Shown piece by piece: positions 25,087 through 34,362 of a stretch of 64,000 nt of DNA. This DNA is from JADJXV01 sp046328995 (lineage in GTDB: Bacteria; Bacteroidota; Ignavibacteria; Kapaibacteriales; UBA961). Position 1 is the first letter of the stretch. Every line of letters begins with the position of its first letter. The notes below the pieces were generated by a model. The model searched no databases. It was not told where the DNA came from and saw only the letters and a list, made by a program, of their open reading frames with translations. The translations under genes were made by a program, and so were the position numbers. The stretch covers positions 1,302,001 to 1,366,000 of the forward strand of contig JAXLVN010000001.1 of the NCBI GenBank assembly GCA_046328995.1, in the 5' to 3' direction.

Positions 25087-26799
25087 TTATTGAATAGGCA
25101 GTTTGACGGTAAATGTAGTGCCTTCGTTCAGCTCGCTCTCGACGCTGATTTCACCGCCCAGCAGATCGACCGATTGCTTGACGATTGCAAGCCCGAGCCC
25201 TGTACCCGAGATATTACCGACATTATCTGCCCGGTGAAAGGACTCAAATATACTGCCAATACTTTCTGCCGGAATACCGATCCCTCTGTCTTGGACTTCG
25301 ATAACGGCATGACCATTGTCGCGAAAGACACGCACATCTATGTCGGTGTTGAGCGGAGAATACTTAGCTGCATTCGACAGTAAATTCACCACAATCTGTC
25401 GCAGCAATTTTTCATCGGTGCGCAAGCCCGACCCCAAGTAATCAAATTTATAGTTGACAGTGTGCTTATTCGTGTCCGTAAAACGCAGCTCTTCAATGAC
25501 CGAATTGCAAAGCTCAAAGAGATTAACGACTCGTAAATTCACGGAAATTGCTCCGGTATTAGATGAGCCGATAAAGAGGACATCGTTGAGAAGATCTGTC
25601 ATGCGAGCTACAGCAACCTGTATGTTTTTCAAATACTTCTCTTCATCCTCCTCTGTCCATTTTCCTTTGTAAAGCTGCAAAATCTGTGTGTAGGACAGAA
25701 TAGTCGTCAGCGGCGTCCGGAATTCATGCGATACCATGGATACAAAATTTGACTTCAACTCCGAGAGCTCTTTTTCACGCTCGAGCGCAATACGCGCTGC
25801 CTCTTCTGCACGCTCACGCTCCGTGACTTCATTGGTTAGCTTCCTCACCAGCGCATTGAGTTCGGTCGTCCTCTCCTGTACTCGCTCTTCGAGCATCAGA
25901 TTGGCGCGAAGGAGCGCATCTTCAAAATTCTTACGAACAGAAATATCGAGGAAGCTGTGGATAATCCGGCGATGCGGACCGAGGTGTATCGTCGCTGAAG
26001 TCTCGATAACCGGCAGACTTTCGCCGTCAGACTGCAACAAGCTCGACTCGATTTTTTCAGTATTCTGCGAGGTTGAGAGTTCATCCTGCGGAAAAAACTC
26101 CGAATGATGTTTGCCGATGACCGCATTTTTCTCGGCTTTCATCATCTCCAATGCGGCGGGATTCGCATCAAGAATTTCTTTCGTTTCGGCATCAATAATA
26201 ACAATACCCGTTTGGATAGAGTCGAGTATCGTCTTGAGCTCTCGTTGCATTTGTTCTAAATGGATGGTCCGAGCCGATACTTTTTGTTCCAACACGCTTT
26301 GATTATACGTAAGCCGTTGTACCAACTTAGTATTATAGAGAGCATACGCAAATTGATTAGCCGATAATTCGCACAATTGAAGCAAAGGGCGCGAGGGTGG
26401 ATCCTCGTCCGGGGTGTTTTCAAGGATAATCACGCCGAGAACGGATGTCGGTACGGCTAGAGGAAGGACGATGTAGCTGTGCTGTCCGGCGGAAGAACCG
26501 TAATATGTCACCGCGCCTGCCGTACTGAGTGCTTCGCCGATAATACCCTGCTCCTGCAGTTCTGCAAAAATATGAGCCGACTGCTCACTCTCAGTGACAG
26601 GATTGCTTGAGCTGAACCGGAAGTCAAAGTCAATCTCATCCATCAAATACAAATAGACTGCACTATTCTCCGGGTAGCTCCGCAGGACAAGCAGACCGTC
26701 AGCAATAATTTCTGCAACTGTTTTTGTATTATCACGGTTAGCAGAATTAGCGACAATCGTATTGAGGAATTGAACTAATTTAGGATGTTGTATTTCCAT
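25087..26799 (-). CDS. Sensor histidine kinase with GAF and PAS domains
   Basis: A 570-residue soluble histidine kinase. A GAF-like domain (about residues 15-170) is followed by a short coiled coil. A PAS domain (about 195-300) starts ILDSIQTGIVIIDAETKEIL. A long coiled coil (about 300-345) leads to HisKA with the phospho-acceptor His near residue 358 (VSHEFRTPL), then HATPase_c with NLLSNAAKY and GTGLGLAI. There is no membrane segment, so it reads an internal signal, perhaps small-ligand or redox state. It is nine bases from the HDOD gene stop and 34 bases upstream of the receiver-kinase gene; phosphotransfer between the two kinases is likely. Confidence 0.93.
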   Translation of the reverse strand: MEIQHPKLVQFLNTIVANSANRDNTKTVAEIIADGLLVLRSYPENSAVYLYLMDEIDFDFRFSSSNPVTESEQSAHIFAELQEQGIIGEALSTAGAVTYYGSSAGQHSYIVLPLAVPTSVLGVIILENTPDEDPPSRPLLQLCELSANQFAYALYNTKLVQRLTYNQSVLEQKVSARTIHLEQMQRELKTILDSIQTGIVIIDAETKEILDANPAALEMMKAEKNAVIGKHHSEFFPQDELSTSQNTEKIESSLLQSDGESLPVIETSATIHLGPHRRIIHSFLDISVRKNFEDALLRANLMLEERVQERTTELNALVRKLTNEVTERERAEEAARIALEREKELSELKSNFVSMVSHEFRTPLTTILSYTQILQLYKGKWTEEDEEKYLKNIQVAVARMTDLLNDVLFIGSSNTGAISVNLRVVNLFELCNSVIEELRFTDTNKHTVNYKFDYLGSGLRTDEKLLRQIVVNLLSNAAKYSPLNTDIDVRVFRDNGHAVIEVQDRGIGIPAESIGSIFESFHRADNVGNISGTGLGLAIVKQSVDLLGGEISVESELNEGTTFTVKLPIQ

Positions 26800-26808
26800 T
26801 TTCCATAA

Positions 26809-27654
26809 TTAAAGTAGAATTGAAGCGGCCGCCTCTTGGAAATCTTGATGTATTTGCTGTTGCATACCGACAATCGACCCCTTCGGAAGCTTGAGTATAT
26901 CCCAGATTACTTCGTTGGGTTCGGGAATAATATCATCCCCCGCATGCCCGAGTGACAGGCATCGGGCTATGATATTTGCTAAATGTACCGATGCAGTCAA
27001 CGGATCGGGCTTACCGTCTGCTGTGCCGGTCACGTGAAATCGAATACTATTACTGATTGACGGCGGTAATTGCCACTTTTGAGCCAGAATTTCTCCTACC
27101 GCCGTGTGCGTCACTCCAAGCACATCTCGCTCTGCTATCCGTATCGGCATCTGTTTTTCTGCGACGAGAGAGAGGACAGCCGAGAATTCTTTCGGTACGA
27201 ATTGAAAGAAAAACAACTTTCCAATATCATGTAAAATCCCAGCCAAAAAATAATTCTCAGGGTTACTTGCCGACGAATACTTGCCAATAAGCCGCGTGAT
27301 GACTCCCACGGCTATCGAATGCTTCCAAAACTCAACAGGATTAAAGAGTTCGGTCGCACTCGCCTTGCCAAACATATCAATAATCGATATGGCGGCGACG
27401 AGATTCTGCACTTCGGTAAAACCAATAAAAAATATGGCTTTCGATATCGTATCGATACGACCGCTGTACCCGTAAATCGGGGAATTAGCCGCTTTGAGCA
27501 CTTTTGCTGCAGACGCCTGGTCCGATGCAATTACATTCGCAGCATCATTAGCCGTAGAACGTGGATTGGCAATGACTTCCGACAACGCAGAATAGACCGT
27601 CGGCAAGGTCGGAAATTCATCGACTCCTTGTAAAATTTTAAGGTCGAGCCGCAT
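26809..27654 (-). CDS. HDOD-domain signalling protein
   Basis: A 281-residue HDOD protein, a domain related to HD hydrolases but usually without full metal ligands. It is seen in LKILQGVDEFPTLPTVYSAL at the start, then VLKAANSPIYG and ISKAIFFIGF, with a partial GILHDIGKLFF (HD pair visible) and later LPPSISNSIRFH. HDOD proteins act in bacterial signal transduction and cell-cycle or chemotaxis output. Its start overlaps the end of the 116-residue gene by 17 bases, so the two are translated together. It is the second gene of the signalling operon. Confidence 0.92.
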   Translation of the reverse strand: MRLDLKILQGVDEFPTLPTVYSALSEVIANPRSTANDAANVIASDQASAAKVLKAANSPIYGYSGRIDTISKAIFFIGFTEVQNLVAAISIIDMFGKASATELFNPVEFWKHSIAVGVITRLIGKYSSASNPENYFLAGILHDIGKLFFFQFVPKEFSAVLSLVAEKQMPIRIAERDVLGVTHTAVGEILAQKWQLPPSISNSIRFHVTGTADGKPDPLTASVHLANIIARCLSLGHAGDDIIPEPNEVIWDILKLPKGSIVGMQQQIHQDFQEAAASILL

Positions 27655-27988
27655 CTGAAGCTTCCCTCTGCGATGATTTAAGAATTTTCAGTTCGGTCTG
27701 AAATGCCAGATTAAAGAGCTCGTATTCGAGTGCATTCCGCGGCTTCCAGGACATTTTCCGCCGGACATTCATCGCTGCCTTTACCTTGTCCTCATCATTA
27801 ATCTCCTGCGCGTCCTCCTCAATCGTCGATATCCAGACGGCTTTTACTCCCCAGGTCTTGAGCAGCTCGATTTTGTGATCGGTAACTTCAACCCCGGCAG
27901 GTAATAACGTCTGCCCGAACTTATTGATGACCGGCTGCTCCAATATCATGCCCGCCGAAAGTGCATCTCTGGTAACCATTTTACCCAT
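27638..27988 (-). CDS. Small HD-GYP N-terminal-like (DUF3391-like) protein
   Basis: A 116-residue protein with DALSAGMILEQPVINKFGQTLLPAGVEV followed by a Lys-Leu-Leu helix and VKAVWIS. This matches, in pattern, the N-terminal domain that precedes HD-GYP phosphodiesterases (DUF3391-like), here without any HD-GYP domain. A short polar helix-rich tail follows. It may supply in trans a partner domain for the HDOD protein it overlaps by 17 bases. Start choice is between two nearby ATGs (27988 or 27979). First gene of the four-gene signalling operon. Confidence 0.75.
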   Translation of the reverse strand: MGKMVTRDALSAGMILEQPVINKFGQTLLPAGVEVTDHKIELLKTWGVKAVWISTIEEDAQEINDEDKVKAAMNVRRKMSWKPRNALEYELFNLAFQTELKILKSSQREASDAARP

Positions 27989-28491
27989 ACAGTGCTTGTT
28001 AGTTTGTCAGGTTTTGTTCACGTAAAATGTCTCTAATTTATCGGCAAAATAAAGCAAACTCCTTTGATAGCCAAATCTATAGTAAAATTGCATGATTTTC
28101 ATGCCGAATCATCCCACTGCTCAGCAGTCATGTAACTAATATTCATGCCTCGGTGTCCGTACCCTCAGAGAATGCGCATTTGACATGTCACCACGGTGGT
28201 AGATACCAATGTCCACTAACTATATTCAGAAAGCACCACCCTTAGTTTTACCCGACCGGTAGAATCATCCCGTCCTTTTCTGTGCTCCCGCAGCCGGAGA
28301 AGGACCGGATGGTGGGGGCTCTCAGACGAAGGTCATTATACCACAATAAATACCGTCGAGCACCGTAACAGGCGCCGGCCGACATAGATATGTCGTATAT
28401 ACATCATGATCGTGAGGGTGACTGTACCTCACAGTGCAGATGAACCGATCAACGGCTATTAGTTATCTATCTCATTCTTCTGGAGACTTGT
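27989..28491. other. Divergent intergenic region, structured, no gene seen
   Basis: A 500-base gap between the signalling operon and a T9SS cargo gene. It has no convincing ORF. A segment around 28270-28310 folds as GTCCTT-x-TCT paired with GGAGAAGGAC around a CCCGCAGCC loop, next to GGGGGCTCTC. I know no RNA family with this shape. A GGAG ribosome-binding site lies before the ATG at 28492. Confidence 0.4.
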
Positions 28492-29376
28492 ATGCGTACT
28501 CTACTGACACTTCTTTGCTGCGTTCTGGCTGTACAATCCGTAGCGGCTCAACATATCCTCCCCACTCGCCTGCTCCGATTATCCGAGTACAATCTCGCAA
28601 AAATCGGCATTCGCATTACTGATAATGGTATTACAGTTATCGAAAAATCTCCCCAGGGTAAGCCCTCTGCCTCTTCACGTAAATTACTTTTGACAAGCAA
28701 TACCATCTCCGTCACGACAGCTAAAAAAAACGACCTCCACGATGCCCGGGGATATGCGCCGATATTTGTCGTCAATACGTTCCACAACGGCAGCACTGCC
28801 TATTTCCGTTCGATAGGCGATACTCAAAAATATTCCCTTCCCGATTCCCTCCGAGCCGGCTCCACAGCCCGGCTTCAGGATGCTCCCTGGGCAAATTCTC
28901 TTATCTGCATTGCCGTCGATTTCACCGTTAAAAGTAAAACACCCGGCACGAATACCGCCTACCTGTGGTATCAGCCGACGACGGAATTTATCGACGCACT
29001 TCCTCAGGATGAGGCAGAGCTGATTTGGAGTGAAACAATCCTGGGCGACCGTGGCACTATTACCTCCTCCGATGGAAACTATACCGACTCCTGGCGCAGT
29101 ATGAGTGAAATTCTGACGCCAACGCTCTATCCGAATCCCGTACGGGACAGCAAAGCCACCCTGGAATTCACCCTCCAATCTCCTACTTCTCTTGCGATTA
29201 TTCTCTATGATATCACCGGAAATACCATCCGTGAACTATATCCGCCTTCACCCTATGGTCAGGGTAAGCACACACTCGACCTGCCACTTGGGTCACTCTC
29301 TGACGGCATGTACCTCCTGGCAATCATTCCCGAAAATCGTCAGCCCATTGTTCAACGGCTGATGATCGCCCGGTGA
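28492..29376 (+). CDS. T9SS-type secreted protein (294 aa)
   Basis: A secreted protein with signal peptide MRTLLTLLCCVLAVQSVAAQ (residues 1-20). The body of about 180 residues is not recognised. The C-terminal 85 residues form a type A T9SS sorting domain: LYPNPVRD, then a TLEFTL strand, ILYDITGNTIREL, GMYLLAI and the terminal VQRLMIAR. This C-terminus would be removed after passage through the type IX secretion system and the protein released or anchored at the cell surface. The GGAG at 28480-28483 is the ribosome-binding site. It is the first of two genes before the VIT/VWA protein. Confidence 0.88.
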   Translation: MRTLLTLLCCVLAVQSVAAQHILPTRLLRLSEYNLAKIGIRITDNGITVIEKSPQGKPSASSRKLLLTSNTISVTTAKKNDLHDARGYAPIFVVNTFHNGSTAYFRSIGDTQKYSLPDSLRAGSTARLQDAPWANSLICIAVDFTVKSKTPGTNTAYLWYQPTTEFIDALPQDEAELIWSETILGDRGTITSSDGNYTDSWRSMSEILTPTLYPNPVRDSKATLEFTLQSPTSLAIILYDITGNTIRELYPPSPYGQGKHTLDLPLGSLSDGMYLLAIIPENRQPIVQRLMIAR

Positions 29377-29386
29377 ATCCCCCCAC

Positions 29387-29411
29387 GGCGATGGCGCATC
29401 GCGCCATCGCC
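29387..29411 (+). terminator. Perfect hairpin between T9SS gene and VIT/VWA gene
   Basis: GGCGATGGCGC and GCGCCATCGCC are exact complements over 11 bases around a three-base loop. No T tract follows, so it may be a weak terminator or a transcript-stabilising hairpin. Confidence 0.5.
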
Positions 29412-29465
29412 ATTACTCCCTATTGACAGCTTTTGCTATGTATATAATCATGGAAGGAACATCCT

Positions 29466-32400
29466 ATGAATACGCCTAACTATTATAGAATACTTATCCT
29501 TGTGATATCTGTATTTTCTCTGCAATTCCCACTGCTCAGCCATGCTGCTCCTGTCAAAGAAGATACGGCAAGCCGCGTATCTATACGGCATACTCAAGCA
29601 CCTGTACCGGCCCTTTTGGTCAAAAGCAACGATGGTGCATCGATTCCCCTACATATCGAACGCCTCCGTGTCTCGGTTGAAATTGTCGCTTCTATCGCTG
29701 TGACGACTATGGAAATAACGTTCCGCAATGACCAAAACCGCATCCTCGAAGGCGAACTCAACTTCCCACTCGGCAATGGCCAAACCGTTTCCCGCTTTGC
29801 TATGGATTTTAATGGCTCCCTCCGCGAAGGTGTCGTCGTTGAAAAAGCCAAAGGTCGTGAAATTTTCGAAGAAAAAGTACGGCAGAATATCGACCCCGGT
29901 TTGGTCGAGCTCACGCGCGGCAATTCATTCAAAGCACGTGTGTATCCTATTCCTGCACATGGGATTAAGAAAATTGTTGTTGCCTATCAACAAGAACTTT
30001 CCTCCGACGGAACCGGCGACTTGAGATATTCCCTCCCACTCGATTACAAAGATACTCTCACCGAATTCACCGTCAATGCACATGTTCTGAGCACTCTCCC
30101 TCCGGTCACCGCACAAGGCGCGCTCACCGGCGCATTCACCCAAGAATCAGGCGATGCCGGCTACGCGCTCCGGATGAAATATTATGAGTATCAGGCGAAT
30201 ACTCCGCTGGAATTCAGCGTTCCGCAAGCGACTACCAAAACAACAATTTACCTTGAATCATTAGGCGGAAAGACCTACTTCTACATAGCCGCTCATCCGC
30301 CGGTGAGCTCGATGCCGAAGCAACTTCCACGTGCATTGTGCATTTTGTGGGACGCGTCGGGTTCGGCTGGCGGACGTGATATTGACCGTGAACTTTCCCT
30401 CCTCGACGCCTATTTCAAGGCAATCGGTAATTGCACCGTGACGCTCGTGACGTTTAGCAATGCGCCAGACAAACCGCAGCAATTTACGGTTTCGGGTGGG
30501 AATTGGTCTGCTCTTCAAGCATTACTGAAAGCAGTCAAATACGACGGCGGCACACAACTCGGCGCTCTTCATCTTCAAGATTACAAATGTGATGAATATC
30601 TCCTCTTTAGCGATGGTATTTCAAATGTAGGTTCAGCCGAAATTATGCTCGCGAAAAAGCCGGTGATTGCGATTAATTCCACTCAACATGCCGAACATTC
30701 CTACCTTAAGTACTGCGCGCAGGCGACCGGCGGCACGTATATCGACCTGAGTTCAATTGCCAATGAGAATGCTACGCGTCAGCTCACCGAACAGCCCTTT
30801 TCGTTCATTGCAGCCCGCAACACGAGTGGCATTCGTGAGCTTGTGCCAAGTATCACGACTCCTGTGCACGACGGCATGACCCTCGCCGGTGAACTTGTGG
30901 GAAATAGCACGGAAATTACCCTTGAGTATGGTTTTGGGAATAAAGTCACGTATTCCGAAAAAATCACGTTAGACAAGTCAACCGGTATGGTCAAAACAGG
31001 ACTTATACCAAACTTATGGGCGCAGAAAAAGCTCGCCGAACTCGATATGCGCTACAAAGAGCAAAAAGACGCCATCACCGCCATCGGCAAGGAATTTTCC
31101 ATCGTCACCCGCAATACTTCCCTGCTTGTCTTAGACCGCATTGAGGACTATGTCGAGCATGGCATTATCCCCAAAGAAGACAGCTTACAGCAATTATATA
31201 CCAAGATGATAGCCGAGCAAACCAAGCGCATCACCGATGACGGCAGCAAGCATCTTGAATCGGTCGTTGCGATGATGAAGGAACGGAAGGAGTGGTGGGA
31301 TAAGTCGTTTGAACCGAAAGTAATTACGCGCGATACTATCCAAGGAAGAGGAAATATTGTACGTGATACTCAATCGCGAGTGACTATACTTACCGGTAGA
31401 GATACAACAGTACCTGCGAATACTGGGATTTTAACTGGTCGAGTGATAGATTCTTCCGGGATGCCGATTTCCGGTGCTTCTATTCTTGTACAAGGTTCAA
31501 ATCGAGGAGGGAATGCAAAACTTAATGGTAGTTTTACAATTACAAAAATCCCTATAGGTAGATATCAAATATTAATAAGATCTGTAGGATTAAAAAAATA
31601 TACAACTACCGTAGAAATTTTGCCCCAACAAACGACGGAAATAATTGCTAAAATGTTAGCAGATCCTATAACTCTCAACTTTGACATAGTAGCCCAACGA
31701 GAAGCACCAATTATACACAGAGATCAAGTTGGTACAATCCGCGTTAGTGGGTCCGAGAATATGACATTACAAACAGAAACTATACGAAGCGAAGTGGCTA
31801 TGGGTGGCGCTTCTGCTGCTGTTAGCGATGCAGCTCGCCCATCAGGTGCACCTTCAATACTGACGGCTTCAGTTACCGATAGATTAAGATTTGCCGTTGA
31901 TTTTAACACAGATGACGAAACTAGTAACTACAGAAATCCTCCCACCCTCTCCTCCTCCATCGAACTCAAAAAATGGGATGCAAGTGCGCCGTATCTCAAG
32001 AAATTACATAATGTTGCCCGTGGTGAGGAATATTCTGAATACTTGACACTTAAGAAGGAATATGGTGCGAGCCCGGGGTTTTATCTCGATTGCGCGGACT
32101 ATTTTGCTGAGAAAGGTATGAAATCGGTGGCGCTGCGTATTCTCACGAATATTGCTGAGATGGAACTCGAAAACCATCAATTATTACGGGTACTTGCGCA
32201 CCGTTTGTCACAGCTTGGTTATACTGCTCTCGCCATTGACGTCTTTCGTGATGTGCTTGAAATGCGCGAGGAAGAGCCGCAGTCCTACCGCGATCTCGCG
32301 CTCGCTCTCGCCGAGGACAAACAGTATCAAGCGGCGGCCGATACGCTCTATCGGGTGATTACTAAAAAGTGGGATTCACGGTTCTCGGAGGTGGAGCTTA

Positions 32401-32867
32401 TCGCGCTCAGCGAACTGAACCATGTGCTCTATCAAAGCAAAAACACCGTCAAGACCGCCGGTTACGACTCACGGCTCCTTGCCCACATGCCGGTCGATGT
32501 GCGCGTCGTGCTCAATTGGGATGCCGACAATTGTGACATGGATCTCTGGGTTTTCGACCCGAATAATGAAAAGTGTTTTTATAGTAATCGCCGCACGCGC
32601 ATCGGCGGCCTTCTCTCCCGCGATATGACGGGCGGTTACGGTCCTGAAGAATTCCTGCTCAAGAAAGCATTACCCGGAAAGTACAGCGTTCAGGTGCAGT
32701 ACTTCGGTTCACGTCAGCAAAAAGCAGCCGCACCGACAACCATTCAACTCGAACTCTACACCCGTTACGCCACCGGCAAAGAAGAGAAAAAGGAAATCAC
32801 GATGCGCCTTAAAGACCCGAAGCAAGTGATTGATGTAGGAGAATTTATGTTTGTGGAGGGGAAATAA
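29466..32867 (+). CDS. VIT/VWA domain protein with carboxypeptidase-regulatory-like insert and DUF2135
   Basis: A 1133-residue exported protein with a signal peptide (about 1-28). A VIT domain (about 45-180) is followed by a von Willebrand A domain (about 285-440), whose metal site has DASGS, a TQ-containing GGTQL loop and FSDGISN, so is intact. A carboxypeptidase-regulatory/CarbopepD_reg-like beta domain lies at about 655-735, then a Ser/Ala/Thr-rich linker, TPR-like helices (about 870-1000), and a C-terminal DUF2135-like domain with LNWDADNCDMDLWVFDP. VIT plus VWA is the inter-alpha-trypsin-inhibitor pattern, used for surface protein-protein binding. The segment coding residues about 620-830 is much more AT-rich, with AGA and ATA codons rare elsewhere in the gene. 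Confidence 0.9.
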   Translation: MNTPNYYRILILVISVFSLQFPLLSHAAPVKEDTASRVSIRHTQAPVPALLVKSNDGASIPLHIERLRVSVEIVASIAVTTMEITFRNDQNRILEGELNFPLGNGQTVSRFAMDFNGSLREGVVVEKAKGREIFEEKVRQNIDPGLVELTRGNSFKARVYPIPAHGIKKIVVAYQQELSSDGTGDLRYSLPLDYKDTLTEFTVNAHVLSTLPPVTAQGALTGAFTQESGDAGYALRMKYYEYQANTPLEFSVPQATTKTTIYLESLGGKTYFYIAAHPPVSSMPKQLPRALCILWDASGSAGGRDIDRELSLLDAYFKAIGNCTVTLVTFSNAPDKPQQFTVSGGNWSALQALLKAVKYDGGTQLGALHLQDYKCDEYLLFSDGISNVGSAEIMLAKKPVIAINSTQHAEHSYLKYCAQATGGTYIDLSSIANENATRQLTEQPFSFIAARNTSGIRELVPSITTPVHDGMTLAGELVGNSTEITLEYGFGNKVTYSEKITLDKSTGMVKTGLIPNLWAQKKLAELDMRYKEQKDAITAIGKEFSIVTRNTSLLVLDRIEDYVEHGIIPKEDSLQQLYTKMIAEQTKRITDDGSKHLESVVAMMKERKEWWDKSFEPKVITRDTIQGRGNIVRDTQSRVTILTGRDTTVPANTGILTGRVIDSSGMPISGASILVQGSNRGGNAKLNGSFTITKIPIGRYQILIRSVGLKKYTTTVEILPQQTTEIIAKMLADPITLNFDIVAQREAPIIHRDQVGTIRVSGSENMTLQTETIRSEVAMGGASAAVSDAARPSGAPSILTASVTDRLRFAVDFNTDDETSNYRNPPTLSSSIELKKWDASAPYLKKLHNVARGEEYSEYLTLKKEYGASPGFYLDCADYFAEKGMKSVALRILTNIAEMELENHQLLRVLAHRLSQLGYTALAIDVFRDVLEMREEEPQSYRDLALALAEDKQYQAAADTLYRVITKKWDSRFSEVELIALSELNHVLYQSKNTVKTAGYDSRLLAHMPVDVRVVLNWDADNCDMDLWVFDPNNEKCFYSNRRTRIGGLLSRDMTGGYGPEEFLLKKALPGKYSVQVQYFGSRQQKAAAPTTIQLELYTRYATGKEEKKEITMRLKDPKQVIDVGEFMFVEGK

Positions 32868-32882
32868 TATAATTGAATAACC

Positions 32883-32976
32883 GTAGGGGCAGAAAATCTT
32901 CTGCCCCCCGTCGAGCGGTCTGGACAACGGCTATACAATACACCACGACGTGGGGCAGAAGATTTTCTGCCCCTAC
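32883..32976. repeat. Perfect 25-base inverted repeat (GTAGGGGCAGAAAATC family)
   Basis: Arms 32883-32907 and 32952-32976 are exact complements around a 44-base loop. Each arm is itself a hairpin (GGGGCAGAA-x-TTCTGCCCC). The construction matches the 3740 and 38094 elements but the core sequence differs. Confidence 0.95.
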
Positions 32977-33044
32977 AGTTGGATCGTTTTATGAATGCGA
33001 CAGAAACACCAACACGCGTAAAGGCGAATATTACCAATACAAGA

Positions 33045-33076
33045 AAGCCCTGCTACGAACACGTAGCAGGGCTTTT
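33045..33076. terminator. Bidirectional intrinsic terminator
   Basis: A perfect 13-base stem (AAGCCCTGCTACG, loop AACA, CGTAGCAGGGCTT) with TT runs on both strands. It separates the plus-strand VIT/VWA gene from the minus-strand cytochrome cluster. Confidence 0.9.
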
Positions 33077-33094
33077 GATTAACTATTCAACATT

Positions 33095-33268
33095 TCAACG
33101 CAGTAAGAACAGCGAGAGCACAAATGGCGAGATAAACAGGAGGCAAAATATGATTATTAACTCACGTAAAACTCGCTGGTGATTCGCACCGCCGAGACGC
33201 TTGAAGAGGATAAACATCCGTCCGAACCCGAATATGCATAATACACCGATTATAAAGTGAAGGATCAT
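33095..33268 (-). CDS. Small membrane protein (57 aa)
   Basis: An ATG frame on the minus strand starts MILHFIIGVLCIFGFGRMFI, with one hydrophobic segment, then a basic loop (KRLGGANHQRVLREL) and a second hydrophobic segment (IIIFCLLFISPFVLSLFLL) ending in Arg. This gives two transmembrane helices with an inside loop. It starts 15 bases after the stop of the TsdA-like cytochrome gene and ends just before the terminator, so is the last gene of that operon. I know no family. A small partner of the cytochrome or of the YeiH-family transporter is an inference. Confidence 0.7.
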   Translation of the reverse strand: MILHFIIGVLCIFGFGRMFILFKRLGGANHQRVLRELIIIFCLLFISPFVLSLFLLR

Positions 33269-33283
33269 AGTAGTAGGTAGATT

Positions 33284-34276
33284 TTATTTCTTTTTCCGTG
33301 CTTTCCAATAATCGTCTATCGGCTTGAATGGTCCATACTTATGCTGATCCTGCGAGAAGGTATCGGCGTATGGTCCGATTGGATAATCGACCGACTTGTC
33401 GGAATGATTTGGGTAGAGAATATCATCTTCGTGGAAGTCGGGACGATCATTGACTTGTTCGTTATTGATATAGGCAGCGATATCATAGGCCTGTTCTTCG
33501 GTCACGTGGATTTTCGTAATCTCCATATCATTGGGCATATTATGACGAATGAACGCAGCGAGCTTGCCGACGCGGTGCATACTTGAGCCGATGGCGTAGG
33601 CATGCTTGCCCCAGACCGGTGGATAGGTATAGCCATCGCCATTGGGAGCTTTGACGCCCTGACCATCTATTCCATGACAACGCGCGCAGAACTGTTCGAA
33701 ATCTGCTTTCCCCTTTTGCCAGTCTGCTTTACGATCCATCCATGGCAGGCGATTCGGAATATCACCGGCAATTTTCATGGAATTTTTATTGCAGTCCCAG
33801 ATCCATTTCAGGTACATGGCAAAAGCATTCATCTCTTTGCTGTTGAAGGGAATCGGCTTACCGAGAAGAGGACGCTCGATACAGTTATTGACTCTGTCCT
33901 GAATCGTAAGAATATTTGCCTCCCGCGCTCTGTATTGCGGATAGCGGGCGACGGATGTAAAGAGTGGCAGTCCGAACGGCTTGGTACCGCCGTTGATGTG
34001 ACAGTTTTTGCAATCCATTTCATTACCGGCTTGCTTGAGCACGCTGCCGTTCGGCCCGATATACCTATGCGTATTCATGAAGAGTTCGCGGCCATAGAGA
34101 ATCGCGACTTTTTCGGGACCTTCCGGAATTGCTGAAGTGTCATACACCACATGAACCGCCGAATCTGCCTTCGGTGCTTGTGCTGCCTCGCTTTGTTTGT
34201 GCTCAGGAGCAGTGCAACTTATTATTACCCACGGTAGTATAGCAAATGCTACTACTCGTAAATACTTTACTATCAT
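33284..34276 (-). CDS. TsdA-like dihaem cytochrome c lipoprotein
   Basis: A 330-residue exported cytochrome. The start ATG gives MIVKYLRVVAFAILPWVIIS-C21, a lipobox, so the protein is probably lipid-anchored; a GTG start five codons earlier is possible. Haem sites are C89-x2-C92-H93 (CKNCH) and C197-x2-C200-H201 (CARCH). Cys132 in VNNCIERPL matches the cysteine that ligates the catalytic haem of thiosulfate dehydrogenase TsdA (Cys96 in Allochromatium). The C-terminal GPYAD...QHKYGPFKPI is also typical of TsdA. Expected activity: two-electron oxidation of thiosulfate to tetrathionate, or the reverse. It lies downstream of the YeiH-family gene (86 bases). Confidence 0.88.
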   Translation of the reverse strand: MIVKYLRVVAFAILPWVIISCTAPEHKQSEAAQAPKADSAVHVVYDTSAIPEGPEKVAILYGRELFMNTHRYIGPNGSVLKQAGNEMDCKNCHINGGTKPFGLPLFTSVARYPQYRAREANILTIQDRVNNCIERPLLGKPIPFNSKEMNAFAMYLKWIWDCNKNSMKIAGDIPNRLPWMDRKADWQKGKADFEQFCARCHGIDGQGVKAPNGDGYTYPPVWGKHAYAIGSSMHRVGKLAAFIRHNMPNDMEITKIHVTEEQAYDIAAYINNEQVNDRPDFHEDDILYPNHSDKSVDYPIGPYADTFSQDQHKYGPFKPIDDYWKARKKK

Positions 34277-34362
34277 AGGATTATTTCTCACAATTATGGA
34301 ACATGTATATTGCAGTGAGGCGTGTACGAATTATACGCATGACTATTTTAGCAGTACCTACC

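Noticed and set aside
32883..32976. Large inverted repeat considered as a terminator for the VIT/VWA gene
   Set aside because: No T run follows; the real terminator is at 33045-33076.
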